Source: Candidatus Cryptobacteroides intestinigallinarum (GTDB taxonomy: Bacteria; Bacteroidota; Bacteroidia; Bacteroidales; UBA932). From it: a stretch of 64,000 bases of DNA. Below are positions 1-9,381 of this stretch, piece by piece. Position 1 is the first letter of the stretch; every line of letters begins with the position of its first letter. The DNA lies in contig JADIMK010000068.1 in assembly GCA_017694785.1 (NCBI GenBank), positions 34,972 through 98,971 on the forward strand. Direction: 5' to 3'. The notes beneath the pieces are model-generated. The model did not search any database. It was given only the letters and a program-made list of their open reading frames with translations, and had not been told where the DNA came from. The position numbers were made by a program, and so were the translations under genes.

Positions 1-498
1 TTTGCGACACTTGACACTACAGTGAGGAAAGTTGTCATAGAAAATGTGCCTTTTCTCCTCAGCGATACAGTAGGATTCATAAGAAAACTTCCTACACAGC
101 TTGTTGAAGCATTCAAAAGCACTCTTGATGAAGTCAGAGAAGCTGACATACTTATGCATGTAGTTGACATATCACACCCTAACTTCGAAGAGCAGATGCA
201 GGTAGTCACACAGACACTCAAGGAAATAAACGCGTCAAACAAGCCCGTATTCGTCGTATTCAACAAGATAGATGCATACAGATATGAAGAGTACGACGAG
301 TTCTCCCTAGAGCCTAAAAAGGCCGAAAACTACACTCTTGATGAGTTCAAGAAAAGCTGGATAGCAAAAGAAAATACTCCATGTATCTTCATATCCGCAA
401 AAGACAGGATAGGGATAGACAAACTCAGAGCCGACCTGTACAAGATGGTCGCTGAAATACACGCAGGACGATATCCGTTCAACAATTTCCTCTGGTAA
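1..498 (+). CDS. hflX: GTPase HflX, C-terminal part (5' end outside window)
   Basis: The reading frame is open from base 1 and codes for 165 residues of the GTPase domain of HflX, a ribosome-associated GTPase that splits stalled or stressed ribosomes. The visible part begins just before the G3 motif (DTVGFIRKLP) and contains the G4 motif NKID and a G5-like SAKD. The family-typical stretch LVEAFKSTLDEV follows G3. The N-terminal HflX domain and P-loop lie upstream of the window. The gene faces the sdhB end, and the spacer between them carries a terminator for the opposite strand. The family call is secure; only the start is missing. Confidence 0.93.
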   Translation, partial: FATLDTTVRKVVIENVPFLLSDTVGFIRKLPTQLVEAFKSTLDEVREADILMHVVDISHPNFEEQMQVVTQTLKEINASNKPVFVVFNKIDAYRYEEYDEFSLEPKKAENYTLDEFKKSWIAKENTPCIFISAKDRIGIDKLRADLYKMVAEIHAGRYPFNNFLW

Positions 499-553
499 AA
501 CAGCATATTGCTTGCAGAAAACTGAAAACAGTTGACTTCAAGCAAAAAAGAGA

Positions 554-587
554 TAAAAAAAGAAGCTGACCGAATGGCCAGCTTCTT
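554..587 (-). terminator. Terminator of the sdhAB unit
   Basis: On the minus strand an interrupted stem (GAAGCTGGCC pairing with GGTCAGCTTC around a 4-nt loop) is followed by a run of seven T. It lies 24 nt after the sdhB stop, as expected for an intrinsic terminator. On the plus strand the T run is missing, so it should not stop hflX transcripts efficiently. Confidence 0.7.
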
Positions 588-610
588 CTGTCATAATAGA
601 ATATCAGATA

Positions 611-1390
611 CTATTCCTTGAATTTAGCTGAGATGAACTGTCTGTTGAGACGTGCGATATGTGAAATAGTCACATGTTTAGGACACTCCATTTCACATGC
701 CCTGGTATTTGTACAAGCACCGAAACCGAGCTCGTCCATCTTGGCGATCATGGCCTTTGCACGTTTGGCAGCCTCTACCTTTCCCTGTGGAAGAAGAGCA
801 AGCGAACTTACCCTGGCAGCCACAAAGAGCATTGCTGAACCGTTCTTGCAGGTTGCTACGCAGGCACCGCAACCGATGCATGCAGCAGCGTCCATACTCT
901 CTTCAGCAGTCTCGTGCGAAATAGGAATGACATTTCCGTCAGGAACACCTCCTACATTCACAGAGATGAATCCACCTGCCTGCATGATCTTGTCAAATGC
1001 CCTGCGGTCTACGACAAGGTCCTTGATTACAGGGAAAACATTGCTGCGCCATGGCTCTATGGTGATGGTATCTCCATCCTTGAACTTGCGCATATGAAGC
1101 TGGCAGGTTGTAACTTCATCGTCTGGTCCGTGTGCACGGCCGTTGATGTAGAGTGAACATGCACCACAGATACCCTCACGGCAGTCGTGGTCGAATGATA
1201 CAGGACCGCTGCTCTGGCATCCCCTCTCAACAGCTACCGGATCCATGCCTTCATGGATGAGCTGCTCATTGAGAATATCGAGCATCTCAAGGAAAGAACT
1301 GTCAGGTGAGATATTCTTTACCTGATAGGTCTCAAAATGCCCTTTTGTCTTGGCGTTTTTCTGACGCCATACTTTCAAAGTCAAATCCAT
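611..1390 (-). CDS. sdhB: Succinate dehydrogenase / fumarate reductase iron-sulfur subunit
   Basis: This 259-residue protein carries electrons between the flavoprotein and the membrane quinone site in complex II / fumarate reductase. The N-terminal 2Fe-2S domain shows [15 protein letters not shown] and a following Cys (VTTC). The C-terminal domain carries [11 protein letters not shown] and [15 protein letters not shown], which ligate the further iron-sulfur clusters. The length and the long inter-cluster segment fit the Bacteroidetes/epsilon-type enzyme. It lies 5 nt after sdhA and is clearly co-transcribed. In gut Bacteroidales the complex usually works as a fumarate reductase in anaerobic respiration, so frdB is an equally good name. 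No membrane subunit gene is adjacent. Confidence 0.93.
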   Translation of the reverse strand: MDLTLKVWRQKNAKTKGHFETYQVKNISPDSSFLEMLDILNEQLIHEGMDPVAVERGCQSSGPVSFDHDCREGICGACSLYINGRAHGPDDEVTTCQLHMRKFKDGDTITIEPWRSNVFPVIKDLVVDRRAFDKIMQAGGFISVNVGGVPDGNVIPISHETAEESMDAAACIGCGACVATCKNGSAMLFVAARVSSLALLPQGKVEAAKRAKAMIAKMDELGFGACTNTRACEMECPKHVTISHIARLNRQFISAKFKE

Positions 1391-1395
1391 TTCAA

Positions 1396-3342
1396 TTAGT
1401 CTTTATAGTTTCTGGTAGCTATCTTGATGTTTTCATATACGAGAGGCTCCTTGTGAAGCTCAGGCTCCTTGTCCTGTCCCTTGTATTCCCAGGCAGCGAC
1501 ATACATGAAGTGCTCATCGTCACGCTTGGTCTCGCCGTCCTCGGTCTGCATCTCCTCACGGAAATGTCCTCCGCAGGACTCTTTGCGATGGAGTGCGTCG
1601 CGCGCCATCAGTTCACCGATTTCAAGGAAATCAGCAAGTCTGAGAGCCTTCTCAAGCTCCTGGTTGAATGTATCGGTCTCACCGGCTACATATACATCGC
1701 TCCAGAATTCCTTGCGGAGCGCCTGGATAAGCTCAATGGCCTTCTTGAGACCGGCTTCATTGCGGGCCATGCCTACATATTCCCACATGATATGGCCGAG
1801 CTTCTTGTGGATCTCATCTACAGTATGGTGTCCCTTGATGGACATGAGCTTATCGATCTTTGCCCTGACAGCCTTCTCAGCCTCATCAAATTCAGGAGCC
1901 TTGGTATCAGGTACCGGATACTTGAACTGGCCGGCAAGGTAGTCACCTATAGTGTATGGAAGGATGAAGTAACCGTCAGCCAGACCCTGCATGAGGGCAG
2001 ATGCACCGAGACGGTTTCCGCCGTGGTCGCTGAAGTTGGCCTCACCTATCGCATAGAGTCCAGGGATAGTTGTCTGGAGATTGTAGTCTACCCAGAGACC
2101 GCCCATTGTGTAGTGGATTGCAGGATAGATCATCATCGGCTCCTTATAAGGATTGCTGTCAGTGATCTTCTGATACATCTGGAAGAGGTTACCGTATCTC
2201 TCGCGGATCTTCTCTACACCGAGTCTCTTGATTGCAGAGCTGAAGTCAAGGAAGACAGCAAGTCCGGTCTCATTGACACCGAAGCCGGCATCGCATCTTT
2301 CCTTTGCAGCGCGGGAAGCAACGTCACGAGGGACGAGGTTACCGAATGCAGGATATCTGCGCTCAAGATAGTAGTCGCGGTCTTCCTCAGGAATCTGTGA
2401 AGGCTTCACTTCCTTCCTGCGGAGTCTCATAACATCTTCCATCTTCTTAGGTACCCAGATACGTCCGTCGTTACGAAGTGACTCGGACATAAGGGTAAGC
2501 TTGGACTGCTGGTCACCATGGACAGGGATACAGGTAGGATGGATCTGTGCGAAGCAAGGGTTTGCGAAATAAGCACCTTTCTTGTAGCACTGCCATGCTG
2601 CTGATCCGTTGCTGTTCATTGCATTTGTAGAAAGGAAGTATGTATTTCCATATCCGCCTGAAGCTATGACAACCGCATGTGCGCCGAATCTCTCAATTTC
2701 TCCTGTAACAAGATTCCTGGCAATGATACCTTTGGCCTCACCGTTGATAAGGACGACATCAAGCATCTCATGACGTGGATAGCTCTTTACCGTACCCTCG
2801 GCAATCTGACGGTTCATAGCCGCATAAGCTCCGAGAAGAAGCTGCTGACCGGTCTGGCCACGGGCATAGAACGTACGGCTTACCTGGGCACCTCCGAAAG
2901 AACGGTTTGCAAGAAGTCCGCCGTACTCACGTGCGAAAGGAACACCCTGTGCAACACACTGGTCAATGATATTTCCGCTCACTTCAGCAAGACGGTAGAC
3001 ATTGGCCTCGCGGCTGCGGTAGTCACCTCCTTTGATGGTCTCATAGAAAAGACGGTAAACGGAGTCATTGTCACTCTGGTAGTTCTTTGCAGCATTGATA
3101 CCTCCCTGTGCGGCGATAGAGTGTGCGCGACGAGGAGAGTCACTGATGCAGAAGACCTTTACATTATAACCGAGCTGACCCAATGTTGCAGCTGCAGATG
3201 CACCACCGAGTCCGGTTCCGATGACGATGATCTCGAGTTTCCTCTTGTTGCCAGGATTGACAACCCGAAGCTGAGATTTATGCTTTGTCCATTTTTCAGA
3301 CAAAGGACCCTCAGGAATCTTAGAAATTAGTTTTTCGGCCAT
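1396..3342 (-). CDS. sdhA: Succinate dehydrogenase / fumarate reductase flavoprotein subunit
   Basis: The 648-residue catalytic subunit interconverts succinate and fumarate. It has the dinucleotide-binding motif GTGLGG (residues 42-47) and the [10 protein letters not shown] motif, whose His (about residue 74) is the usual covalent FAD attachment site. The active-site segment around [15 protein letters not shown] and the FAD-binding C-terminal stretch [14 protein letters not shown] are intact. I chose the start at 3342 ([10 protein letters not shown]) over an in-frame ATG 30 nt upstream because the protein family begins near there. The gene leads a two-gene unit with sdhB. The usual third gene, a cytochrome b anchor, is not upstream: an unrelated secreted hydrolase gene ends 81 nt before the start. 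Confidence 0.93.
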   Translation of the reverse strand: MAEKLISKIPEGPLSEKWTKHKSQLRVVNPGNKRKLEIIVIGTGLGGASAAATLGQLGYNVKVFCISDSPRRAHSIAAQGGINAAKNYQSDNDSVYRLFYETIKGGDYRSREANVYRLAEVSGNIIDQCVAQGVPFAREYGGLLANRSFGGAQVSRTFYARGQTGQQLLLGAYAAMNRQIAEGTVKSYPRHEMLDVVLINGEAKGIIARNLVTGEIERFGAHAVVIASGGYGNTYFLSTNAMNSNGSAAWQCYKKGAYFANPCFAQIHPTCIPVHGDQQSKLTLMSESLRNDGRIWVPKKMEDVMRLRRKEVKPSQIPEEDRDYYLERRYPAFGNLVPRDVASRAAKERCDAGFGVNETGLAVFLDFSSAIKRLGVEKIRERYGNLFQMYQKITDSNPYKEPMMIYPAIHYTMGGLWVDYNLQTTIPGLYAIGEANFSDHGGNRLGASALMQGLADGYFILPYTIGDYLAGQFKYPVPDTKAPEFDEAEKAVRAKIDKLMSIKGHHTVDEIHKKLGHIMWEYVGMARNEAGLKKAIELIQALRKEFWSDVYVAGETDTFNQELEKALRLADFLEIGELMARDALHRKESCGGHFREEMQTEDGETKRDDEHFMYVAAWEYKGQDKEPELHKEPLVYENIKIATRNYKD

Positions 3343-3423
3343 TTTATATCGATTAATGAAATTTCGGCACAATTTTAAGCAATTTTAGGCGAATTAACAA
3401 TTAATTCAGCCATTATCAATCCT
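3343..3423 (-). promoter_or_regulatory. sdhA leader with tandem 10-mers and an inverted repeat
   Basis: This AT-rich spacer separates sdhA from the upstream hydrolase gene. It contains two head-to-tail decamers (CAATTTTAAG at 3370-3379, CAATTTTAGG at 3380-3389). They are followed by a perfect 7-bp inverted repeat with a 3-nt centre (GAATTAA/TTAATTC, 3391-3407). I see no clear TAnnTTTG element on the minus strand. The symmetry suggests a regulator site for sdhAB, but this is inferred from the repeats alone. Confidence 0.35.
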
Positions 3424-4698
3424 TCATGGCATATCCGGAAGATCATCTTCAAGAATGTAACTCTTGAAGGACTTGAGATATAAATTGAAGAAACAGGACG
3501 AGATGCCCATATATCTGCTGATGTATTCCTTCACTGAAATCCTGCCCTTGATATAATCAGACCATATCGGAAGAAACAGTCTGCTTATCCGGTCTTCACA
3601 GTCGCGGCTGCATGAAATCAAAGACAGGGCCCCTCCGAGACCACGGATCACAGGACGCAGATCCGCATATCTGGACATGCTGCTAACATCACTGGTGAAG
3701 ATATATCTCTTCTTGAGCCATGATGACAATCCGCAGAATGAAGAATCCCTGCACAATCCTTCAAGTGATTCGGGGACACATTCAATGGCAGATACAGGTA
3801 CAGGCACAGCCACCGAACACGGAGGATATCCGAGTGCAGCCCACATCACACAGGACTGAGGATCATCACCTTCCCGTGCCCCTGTTATCACAACCGATGC
3901 TGAAGTGGATTTCCTGGGTATGAAATCCTGGTCAACTGCAAGACCAGTAGTGCCGGCGAAAAATGCCGCGGAATCCCTTATAAGATCTATTCCGAGTACC
4001 TCATGACGATACGAGCGTGACAATGAATCAATTATATCAAGTGCTCCAGCAGAGGCAAGAGAACCGGAACGTTCCATGCCAGCGAATATCACAGAAGCGG
4101 TCTTGTACCGTTCCACTCCTTTCCACCGGTCCTCAGGGCCGGAAAGTGAAAAATTTGTCACTACCATATATCCCCCGGGACAGTCATTGACGTCGATCTT
4201 GTGCCATGAGAAATTACCTGTCTCGTACCAGGCAGCCCCTCCATGGGCATCGATGCAGCCGAAATTGGCTTCTACTCCCATAGGCCGGGACAATGTATCA
4301 AGGAAATGCTCGAAATCCTCAAGTGTGGCGCATATCTCAAGAGCCCTGTACATAACTCTCCCCTCCCTGTCCATGGAGGATGCCGGGACATCGTCATCCT
4401 TTAGACAATATGAAGCGGTGTTCATCACTGCAAAGCCTGCTGTATTTACGCCTATCCAGGACTCCCCCTCCGTACACCCGGTGTTTACAAGAGATATGAA
4501 TGAATATTTCTCCCCCTTATAATGCCTGACACTGTTTGCCAGAGAATCCGTGTCCCGGTTCTTCCACATCAACGGACGTCCGTCGGCCCTGGCACGGCCT
4601 GATATTATTACGGATGTGCATGCGTAAGCCTCCTGTACGGAGGTCAGCACCAGCAGAGAGAATACTGCCGAAAATATATATGTAGCAAATCTTTTCAT
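3424..4698 (-). CDS. Secreted C45 / linear amide C-N hydrolase-like Ntn hydrolase
   Basis: The 424-residue protein has a signal peptide (residues 1-26, ending AYA). The first mature residue is Cys27 in CTSVIISGRARADGRPL, followed by MWKNRDTD. A Cys nucleophile with a nearby Arg/Asp pattern is the signature of the acyl-CoA:6-APA acyltransferase / choloylglycine hydrolase group of Ntn hydrolases (peptidase family C45). Such enzymes cleave linear amides, for example bile-acid conjugates, N-acyl amino acids or penicillin side chains; the substrate here cannot be told. Unlike pro-enzymes that self-cleave, the nucleophile would be freed by signal peptidase. The C-terminal 100 residues contain several Cys and look family-specific. 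No operon partner is evident. Confidence 0.75.
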   Translation of the reverse strand: MKRFATYIFSAVFSLLVLTSVQEAYACTSVIISGRARADGRPLMWKNRDTDSLANSVRHYKGEKYSFISLVNTGCTEGESWIGVNTAGFAVMNTASYCLKDDDVPASSMDREGRVMYRALEICATLEDFEHFLDTLSRPMGVEANFGCIDAHGGAAWYETGNFSWHKIDVNDCPGGYMVVTNFSLSGPEDRWKGVERYKTASVIFAGMERSGSLASAGALDIIDSLSRSYRHEVLGIDLIRDSAAFFAGTTGLAVDQDFIPRKSTSASVVITGAREGDDPQSCVMWAALGYPPCSVAVPVPVSAIECVPESLEGLCRDSSFCGLSSWLKKRYIFTSDVSSMSRYADLRPVIRGLGGALSLISCSRDCEDRISRLFLPIWSDYIKGRISVKEYISRYMGISSCFFNLYLKSFKSYILEDDLPDMP

Positions 4699-4757
4699 GA
4701 CGGCAATGTACCAGATGTCAGATCAATGAAAGATAACCGATATCGTAATGAAGAGCT

Positions 4758-5786
4758 TCAGAACAATGAAGGAGCGGAATCGTCACCGGAGATCCTGTCG
4801 AGTCCGAGATGGGTGTATGCAAGCTCCGTGGCTTCCCTGCCCCTCGGAGTCCTCACTATGAACCCCTCCTTTATAAGGAAAGGCTCATATACTTCTTCAA
4901 GCGTCCCCTGGTCCTCACCCACAGCGGTGGCGATAGTGTTCGCCCCCACAGGACCGCCCTTGAATTTGGTGATTATGGTGCGGAGTATCTTGTTGTCGAT
5001 TGCATCAAGCCCACGCTTGTCTATATTGAGAGCATCAAGGGCATACCTTGCTATGGCTATATCTATATGTCCGTTTCCCATGACCTGGGCGAAATCCCGG
5101 ACACGTCTCAGAAGCGAATTCGCGATACGAGGAGTTCCACGGCTCCTGAGCGCTATCTCATAGGCAGCATCATCTTCGATGCCGATCTTGAGTATAGAAG
5201 CACTTCTCTTGACTATATGAACAAGAGTAGAAGTATCATAATACTCAAGTGCGAACGTGATGCCGAACCTCGCACGCAGAGGAGCTGTAAGCAGACCGCT
5301 CCTTGTAGTCGCTCCAACAAGGGTGAACGGATTGAGGGAAATCCGCACCGACCTTGCTCCAGGTCCCTTGTCTATCATGATGTCAATGACAAAGTCCTCC
5401 ATGGCGGAATAAAGATATTCCTCGACTTCCGGAGAAAGACGGTGTATCTCGTCAATGAAAAGCACATCTCCTTCATCAAGAGATGTAAGCAGACCGGCAA
5501 GATCTCCCGGCTTGTCAAGTACCGGACCTGACGTTACCTTCATGTTGACCCCGAGCTCATTTGCTATTATATGTGCAAGAGTAGTCTTGCCGAGACCTGG
5601 AGGGCCGTGGAAAAGTACGTGATCGAGGGATTCCCCTCTCATCTTTGCGGCCTTTATGAATATCTTGAGATTGGCTACAGTCTTATCCTGGCCGGTGAAA
5701 TCTTCGAGTTCCTGAGGCCGTATGATTCCGTCAAAATCTTTATCTTTGTCTGAATTTACATCGTGAGGATCGAAATGTCCGTTCAT
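4758..5786 (-). CDS. ruvB: Holliday junction branch migration helicase RuvB
   Basis: RuvB is the AAA+ motor that, with RuvA, drives branch migration of Holliday junctions during recombination and repair. The 342-residue protein shows the Walker A motif GPPGLGKTT (residues 61-69), Walker [10 protein letters not shown], the sensor stretch [11 protein letters not shown], and the C-terminal winged-helix part ending near [13 protein letters not shown]. Length and domain order are normal. It is transcribed away from mfd across an AT-rich spacer. No ruvA or ruvC is adjacent, so it stands alone here. Confidence 0.97.
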   Translation of the reverse strand: MNGHFDPHDVNSDKDKDFDGIIRPQELEDFTGQDKTVANLKIFIKAAKMRGESLDHVLFHGPPGLGKTTLAHIIANELGVNMKVTSGPVLDKPGDLAGLLTSLDEGDVLFIDEIHRLSPEVEEYLYSAMEDFVIDIMIDKGPGARSVRISLNPFTLVGATTRSGLLTAPLRARFGITFALEYYDTSTLVHIVKRSASILKIGIEDDAAYEIALRSRGTPRIANSLLRRVRDFAQVMGNGHIDIAIARYALDALNIDKRGLDAIDNKILRTIITKFKGGPVGANTIATAVGEDQGTLEEVYEPFLIKEGFIVRTPRGREATELAYTHLGLDRISGDDSAPSLF

Positions 5787-6137
5787 TTTCCAAGCCGATT
5801 AAATTTTTGCCGCGCGGCAACATCATCATTAAAATCATACAAATATAATCTTTTTATATTTCAATTGATGTTGTTTATATTTGTGTGAATATGTTGACAA
5901 GATTTGTATTTAATTGATTATTAAATATTTATAATTACATATAATTGTTAAGAACTGTTGTTGGAACTTCTTGTTAAATTGTTGAGGAAAAATTTTGAAT
6001 TTGATTTCTGTTTCTGCCTATAATGATTTATGTAAAAAGCACAATAAACTTTTTATCAGTTATCACCAGCTGTTTCAACACGTTTTCAACAGATTTTTGA
6101 TGATTTTCAACAGGGTTATCAACAAAGGGCATCTGAA
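5787..6137. promoter_or_regulatory. AT-rich divergent ruvB/mfd spacer with DnaA-box-like nonamers
   Basis: This 351-bp spacer is far more AT-rich than its surroundings. Perfect -7 elements (TATATTTG) occur on the minus strand at 5840-5847, suited to ruvB, and on the plus strand at 5876-5883. Just before mfd are five same-direction nonamers resembling the DnaA box TTATCCACA: TTATCACCA (6060-6068), GTTTCAACA (6072-6080), TTTTCAACA (6083-6091), TTTTCAACA (6104-6112) and TTATCAACA (6116-6124). Their start-to-start spacings are 12, 11, 21 and 12 bp, close to whole helical turns. No gene or RNA is recognisable inside. It could be a replication-initiation or DnaA-regulatory region, or only the mfd leader. 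Confidence 0.4.
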
Positions 6138-9100
6138 ATGACCATAGGTAAGAAAACAACTGAGAGACTTTCTGAGAAACTCAAGGATTCTGATGAGATA
6201 TACTGTTCCGGACTCCTGCTTTCGGCAAGATGGTTCGTACTTTCGTCTGTCGCGGACAAAGGAATACATCTGGTGGTCCTTCCTGACAGGGAAAGTGCCG
6301 AATACTGTGCTTCTGATTTCTATAACCTGATAGACGGGGACAGGGTATTCTTCCTGCCGGATTCCGGGAAGAACCTGGAAAGGAGCAACTATAAGTCATC
6401 CCTGGGCGTGCAGAGAACATCTGCCATAGGAAAGATCGGCGAATATTCCGGTGACGGACCTCTTGTGATAGTCTCTTATCCGGCTGCAATTGAGGAGCCT
6501 GTCCCTGGCGCTGACAAGATAAAGGGATCGGTGCTGAGACTGCATACCGGCGATGAGGTAAGCCATGACAGTATCGCCCAGACGCTTTTTTCAGAAGGGT
6601 TTGAAAGAGTTGATTTTGTGGCGGCTCCAGGTCAGTTCGCTGTCAGAGGCGGCATCATAGACATATTTTCATTCTCATACAACTATCCGTACAGGATAGG
6701 ATTCTTCGGAGATGAGATTGAGAGCATAAACATCTTTGACTGCAATACGCAGCTTTCTGTAGAAAAGACAGATGAGGCCACGATCTATCCTGACCTGGCG
6801 TGCGGAGAAGGTGATGAGATGACATATATATATGACAAGCTCCCTTCTGGTACTACAGTATGGATGGATTCGTCCGACATGTACCGGGAGAGGCCGTTCT
6901 ATTCCCCTCTGCTGTCGTACAGGCATGTCTTCCTTGATACTCCCCTGTCTGCACAGCAGAGGGACGATGTACTCAGGTTCAGCATTGCTCCGCAGCCTGT
7001 GTTCAACAAGAATTTCGAACTTCTTACAGCTGACATAAGGCAGAAGATAGAGACCGGCTACAAGGTATATATATATGGAGAGAAAGAGTCTCAGCTTGAC
7101 AGGCTCAGATCCATACTGAGCCAGAACGGAGGCATACTTCCGGAATTCTGTCCCGGAAAGAACATACACAGCGGTTTCATTGACAATGAGGACAGGATAT
7201 GCTGCTACTCAGACCATGAGATCTTCGACAGGTTCCACCGCGTCAGCATCAGAAGAACGGTGGAAAAGAGCGAACAGCTTACCATAAATGACCTTACATC
7301 TTTCAACATAGGCGACTATGTGGTCCATATTGACTATGGTATAGGTATCTTCGGTGGACTTGTAAAGATGAAGGATGACAAGGGCCGTATCCATGAGGTG
7401 GTCAAGATCTCATACAAGGACAATGATACTGTCTTCGTGTCTGTCCATGCCCTCCAGAAGATATCACGCTACAAGTCCAAGGATGCGGAGCCTCCGAAGA
7501 TAAACAAGCTCGGCTCGAAGACATGGCAGAACCTCAAGAACAGCACGAAGTCAAAGGTCAAGGACATAGCAAAGGAGCTTATACAGCTCTACGCAAAGAG
7601 AAAAGCTGCGAAAGGCTTCGCATTTTCACCGGATTCATATCTGCAGCAGGAGCTGGAATCTTCATTCATGTATGAGGATACTCCTGACCAGGAGAAGGCT
7701 GTCAAGGCTGTCAAGAGAGACATGGAGGATGATTGCCCTATGGACAGGCTGGTGTGCGGAGATGTAGGCTTCGGAAAGACGGAGGTGGCCATAAGGGCTG
7801 CTTTCAAAGCCGTTGCGGACAGCAAGCAGGTCGCTGTCCTTGTACCTACCACGATCCTTGCCCTCCAGCATTACAATACGTTCTGCGGCCGTCTCAAGGA
7901 TTTCCCTTGCAGCATAGACTATGTCAGCAGGCTGCGTACTGCAAAGGAGATACAGGATATCCAGGAACGGCTGAAGAAAGGTACTCTTGACATAGTCATA
8001 GGCACGCACAAGCTTCTGGGAAAGGGATTTGAGTTCAAGGACCTGGGTCTGCTTGTCATAGATGAAGAGCAGAAGTTCGGTGTGAGCGCAAAGGAAAAGC
8101 TCAAGCAGATGAAGCTTTCTGTAGATACCCTTACACTTACAGCTACACCTATCCCGAGGACACTGCAGTTCTCTCTTCTGGGGGCAAGGGACCTTTCAAT
8201 AATCAACACTCCCCCGCCAAACAGGATACCTGTACAGACTGAGATAATGCTCTTTGACGATGACGAGATAAAAAGCATCATAAACTATGAGCTGAACCGA
8301 GGCGGACAGATATTCTTCGTCCACAACAGGGTCGAGGAACTCCAGTCCATAGAAGATATACTGCACAGGATGGTACCTGACATGAAGATATGTACAGCGC
8401 ATGGACAGATGGAACCTAAGGTCTTGGAGAACAAGATACTGGACTTCATGGCCGGGGACTATGACATGCTCCTGTGCACAACAATCATAGAAAATGGTCT
8501 GGACATACCTAATGCCAACACCATCATCATCAACCAGGCTCAGAACATCGGCCTGAGCGACCTTCACCAGCTCCGCGGGAGGGTCGGACGCTCAAACAAG
8601 AAGGCTTTCTGCTATCTCATAGTGCCTCCTATGACGTCCATGACAGAAGATGCAAGGAGAAGACTCAAGGCAATAGAGGCTTTCTCTGATCTTGGAAGCG
8701 GGTTCAATATCGCCATGCAGGACCTTGATATCAGAGGGGCCGGAAATCTGCTCGGTGCTGAGCAGAGCGGCTTCATATCCGACATGGGTCTTGAGACATA
8801 TCAGAAGATATTGTCTGAAGCTATGGAGGAACTAGGTGTCGAGACCGGCATAGCTGCTTCCAAGTCCGAGGATTCAGGAGTCACCGACTGTACGATAGAT
8901 ACCGATCTCGAGGCAATCATTCCTGACAGCTATATCAATGTCACCGCAGAGAAGATCAGGATATACAAGGAACTTGATTCTCTTTCTGATGAGCGTGAGA
9001 TAGAGAGGATGAAGCATAAGATGTCAGACCGTTTCGGCAAGATGCCTCCTGAGACAGAACGGCTTTTCGAAATAGTCAGGATAAGGAATCTCGGGCAGAG

Positions 9101-9329
9101 GCTCGGCTTTGAGAAGATAATAATAAAGAACGGCATTGTGATAGCCTTCTTTATTTCAAATCCAATGTCAAAGTATTACAGGTCAAGGAAGTTCGCCGGT
9201 ATATTGGACAAGATACAGGAGAATCCTTCCCTGTATGAGCTCAAGCAGCCTGACGGAAGGTTGAGGATAATAATGAAGAATGTACCTTCTGTAGAGAAAG
9301 CATATTCACTTTTGGCGCGACTCTCGTAG
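6138..9329 (+). CDS. mfd: Transcription-repair coupling factor Mfd
   Basis: Mfd pushes RNA polymerase stalled at DNA lesions off the template and recruits UvrA. The 1063-residue protein has the UvrB-like N-terminal domain (GGIIDIFSFSYNYPYR, the UvrB-homology face), an RNA-polymerase interaction domain (FNIGDYVVHIDYGIGIF), then a RecG-like motor with Walker A GDVGFGKTEVA, the DEEQ box, LTATPIPRTL, and the helicase motif VI region HQLRGRVGRSNKKAFCYL. A TRCF C-terminal domain follows. It is slightly shorter than the E. coli protein (about 1150 residues) but complete. It heads a rightward gene run; the leader contains the nonamer array. Confidence 0.97.
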   Translation: MTIGKKTTERLSEKLKDSDEIYCSGLLLSARWFVLSSVADKGIHLVVLPDRESAEYCASDFYNLIDGDRVFFLPDSGKNLERSNYKSSLGVQRTSAIGKIGEYSGDGPLVIVSYPAAIEEPVPGADKIKGSVLRLHTGDEVSHDSIAQTLFSEGFERVDFVAAPGQFAVRGGIIDIFSFSYNYPYRIGFFGDEIESINIFDCNTQLSVEKTDEATIYPDLACGEGDEMTYIYDKLPSGTTVWMDSSDMYRERPFYSPLLSYRHVFLDTPLSAQQRDDVLRFSIAPQPVFNKNFELLTADIRQKIETGYKVYIYGEKESQLDRLRSILSQNGGILPEFCPGKNIHSGFIDNEDRICCYSDHEIFDRFHRVSIRRTVEKSEQLTINDLTSFNIGDYVVHIDYGIGIFGGLVKMKDDKGRIHEVVKISYKDNDTVFVSVHALQKISRYKSKDAEPPKINKLGSKTWQNLKNSTKSKVKDIAKELIQLYAKRKAAKGFAFSPDSYLQQELESSFMYEDTPDQEKAVKAVKRDMEDDCPMDRLVCGDVGFGKTEVAIRAAFKAVADSKQVAVLVPTTILALQHYNTFCGRLKDFPCSIDYVSRLRTAKEIQDIQERLKKGTLDIVIGTHKLLGKGFEFKDLGLLVIDEEQKFGVSAKEKLKQMKLSVDTLTLTATPIPRTLQFSLLGARDLSIINTPPPNRIPVQTEIMLFDDDEIKSIINYELNRGGQIFFVHNRVEELQSIEDILHRMVPDMKICTAHGQMEPKVLENKILDFMAGDYDMLLCTTIIENGLDIPNANTIIINQAQNIGLSDLHQLRGRVGRSNKKAFCYLIVPPMTSMTEDARRRLKAIEAFSDLGSGFNIAMQDLDIRGAGNLLGAEQSGFISDMGLETYQKILSEAMEELGVETGIAASKSEDSGVTDCTIDTDLEAIIPDSYINVTAEKIRIYKELDSLSDEREIERMKHKMSDRFGKMPPETERLFEIVRIRNLGQRLGFEKIIIKNGIVIAFFISNPMSKYYRSRKFAGILDKIQENPSLYELKQPDGRLRIIMKNVPSVEKAYSLLARLS

Positions 9330-9381
9330 GCAAGTTATGATATTATTTATAAATTTGCATGATGCAATTTAATGTGACATT

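Noticed and set aside
1306-2400. Long open frame (364 codons) on the plus strand across sdhA
   Set aside because: It is the exact antisense of the sdhA gene, whose protein is fully conserved; the antisense protein has no family resemblance.
9359-9381. Possible ATG start for coaX at 9372
   Set aside because: It is followed at once by TGA in its frame; the GTG at 9382 begins the conserved phosphate-binding motif.
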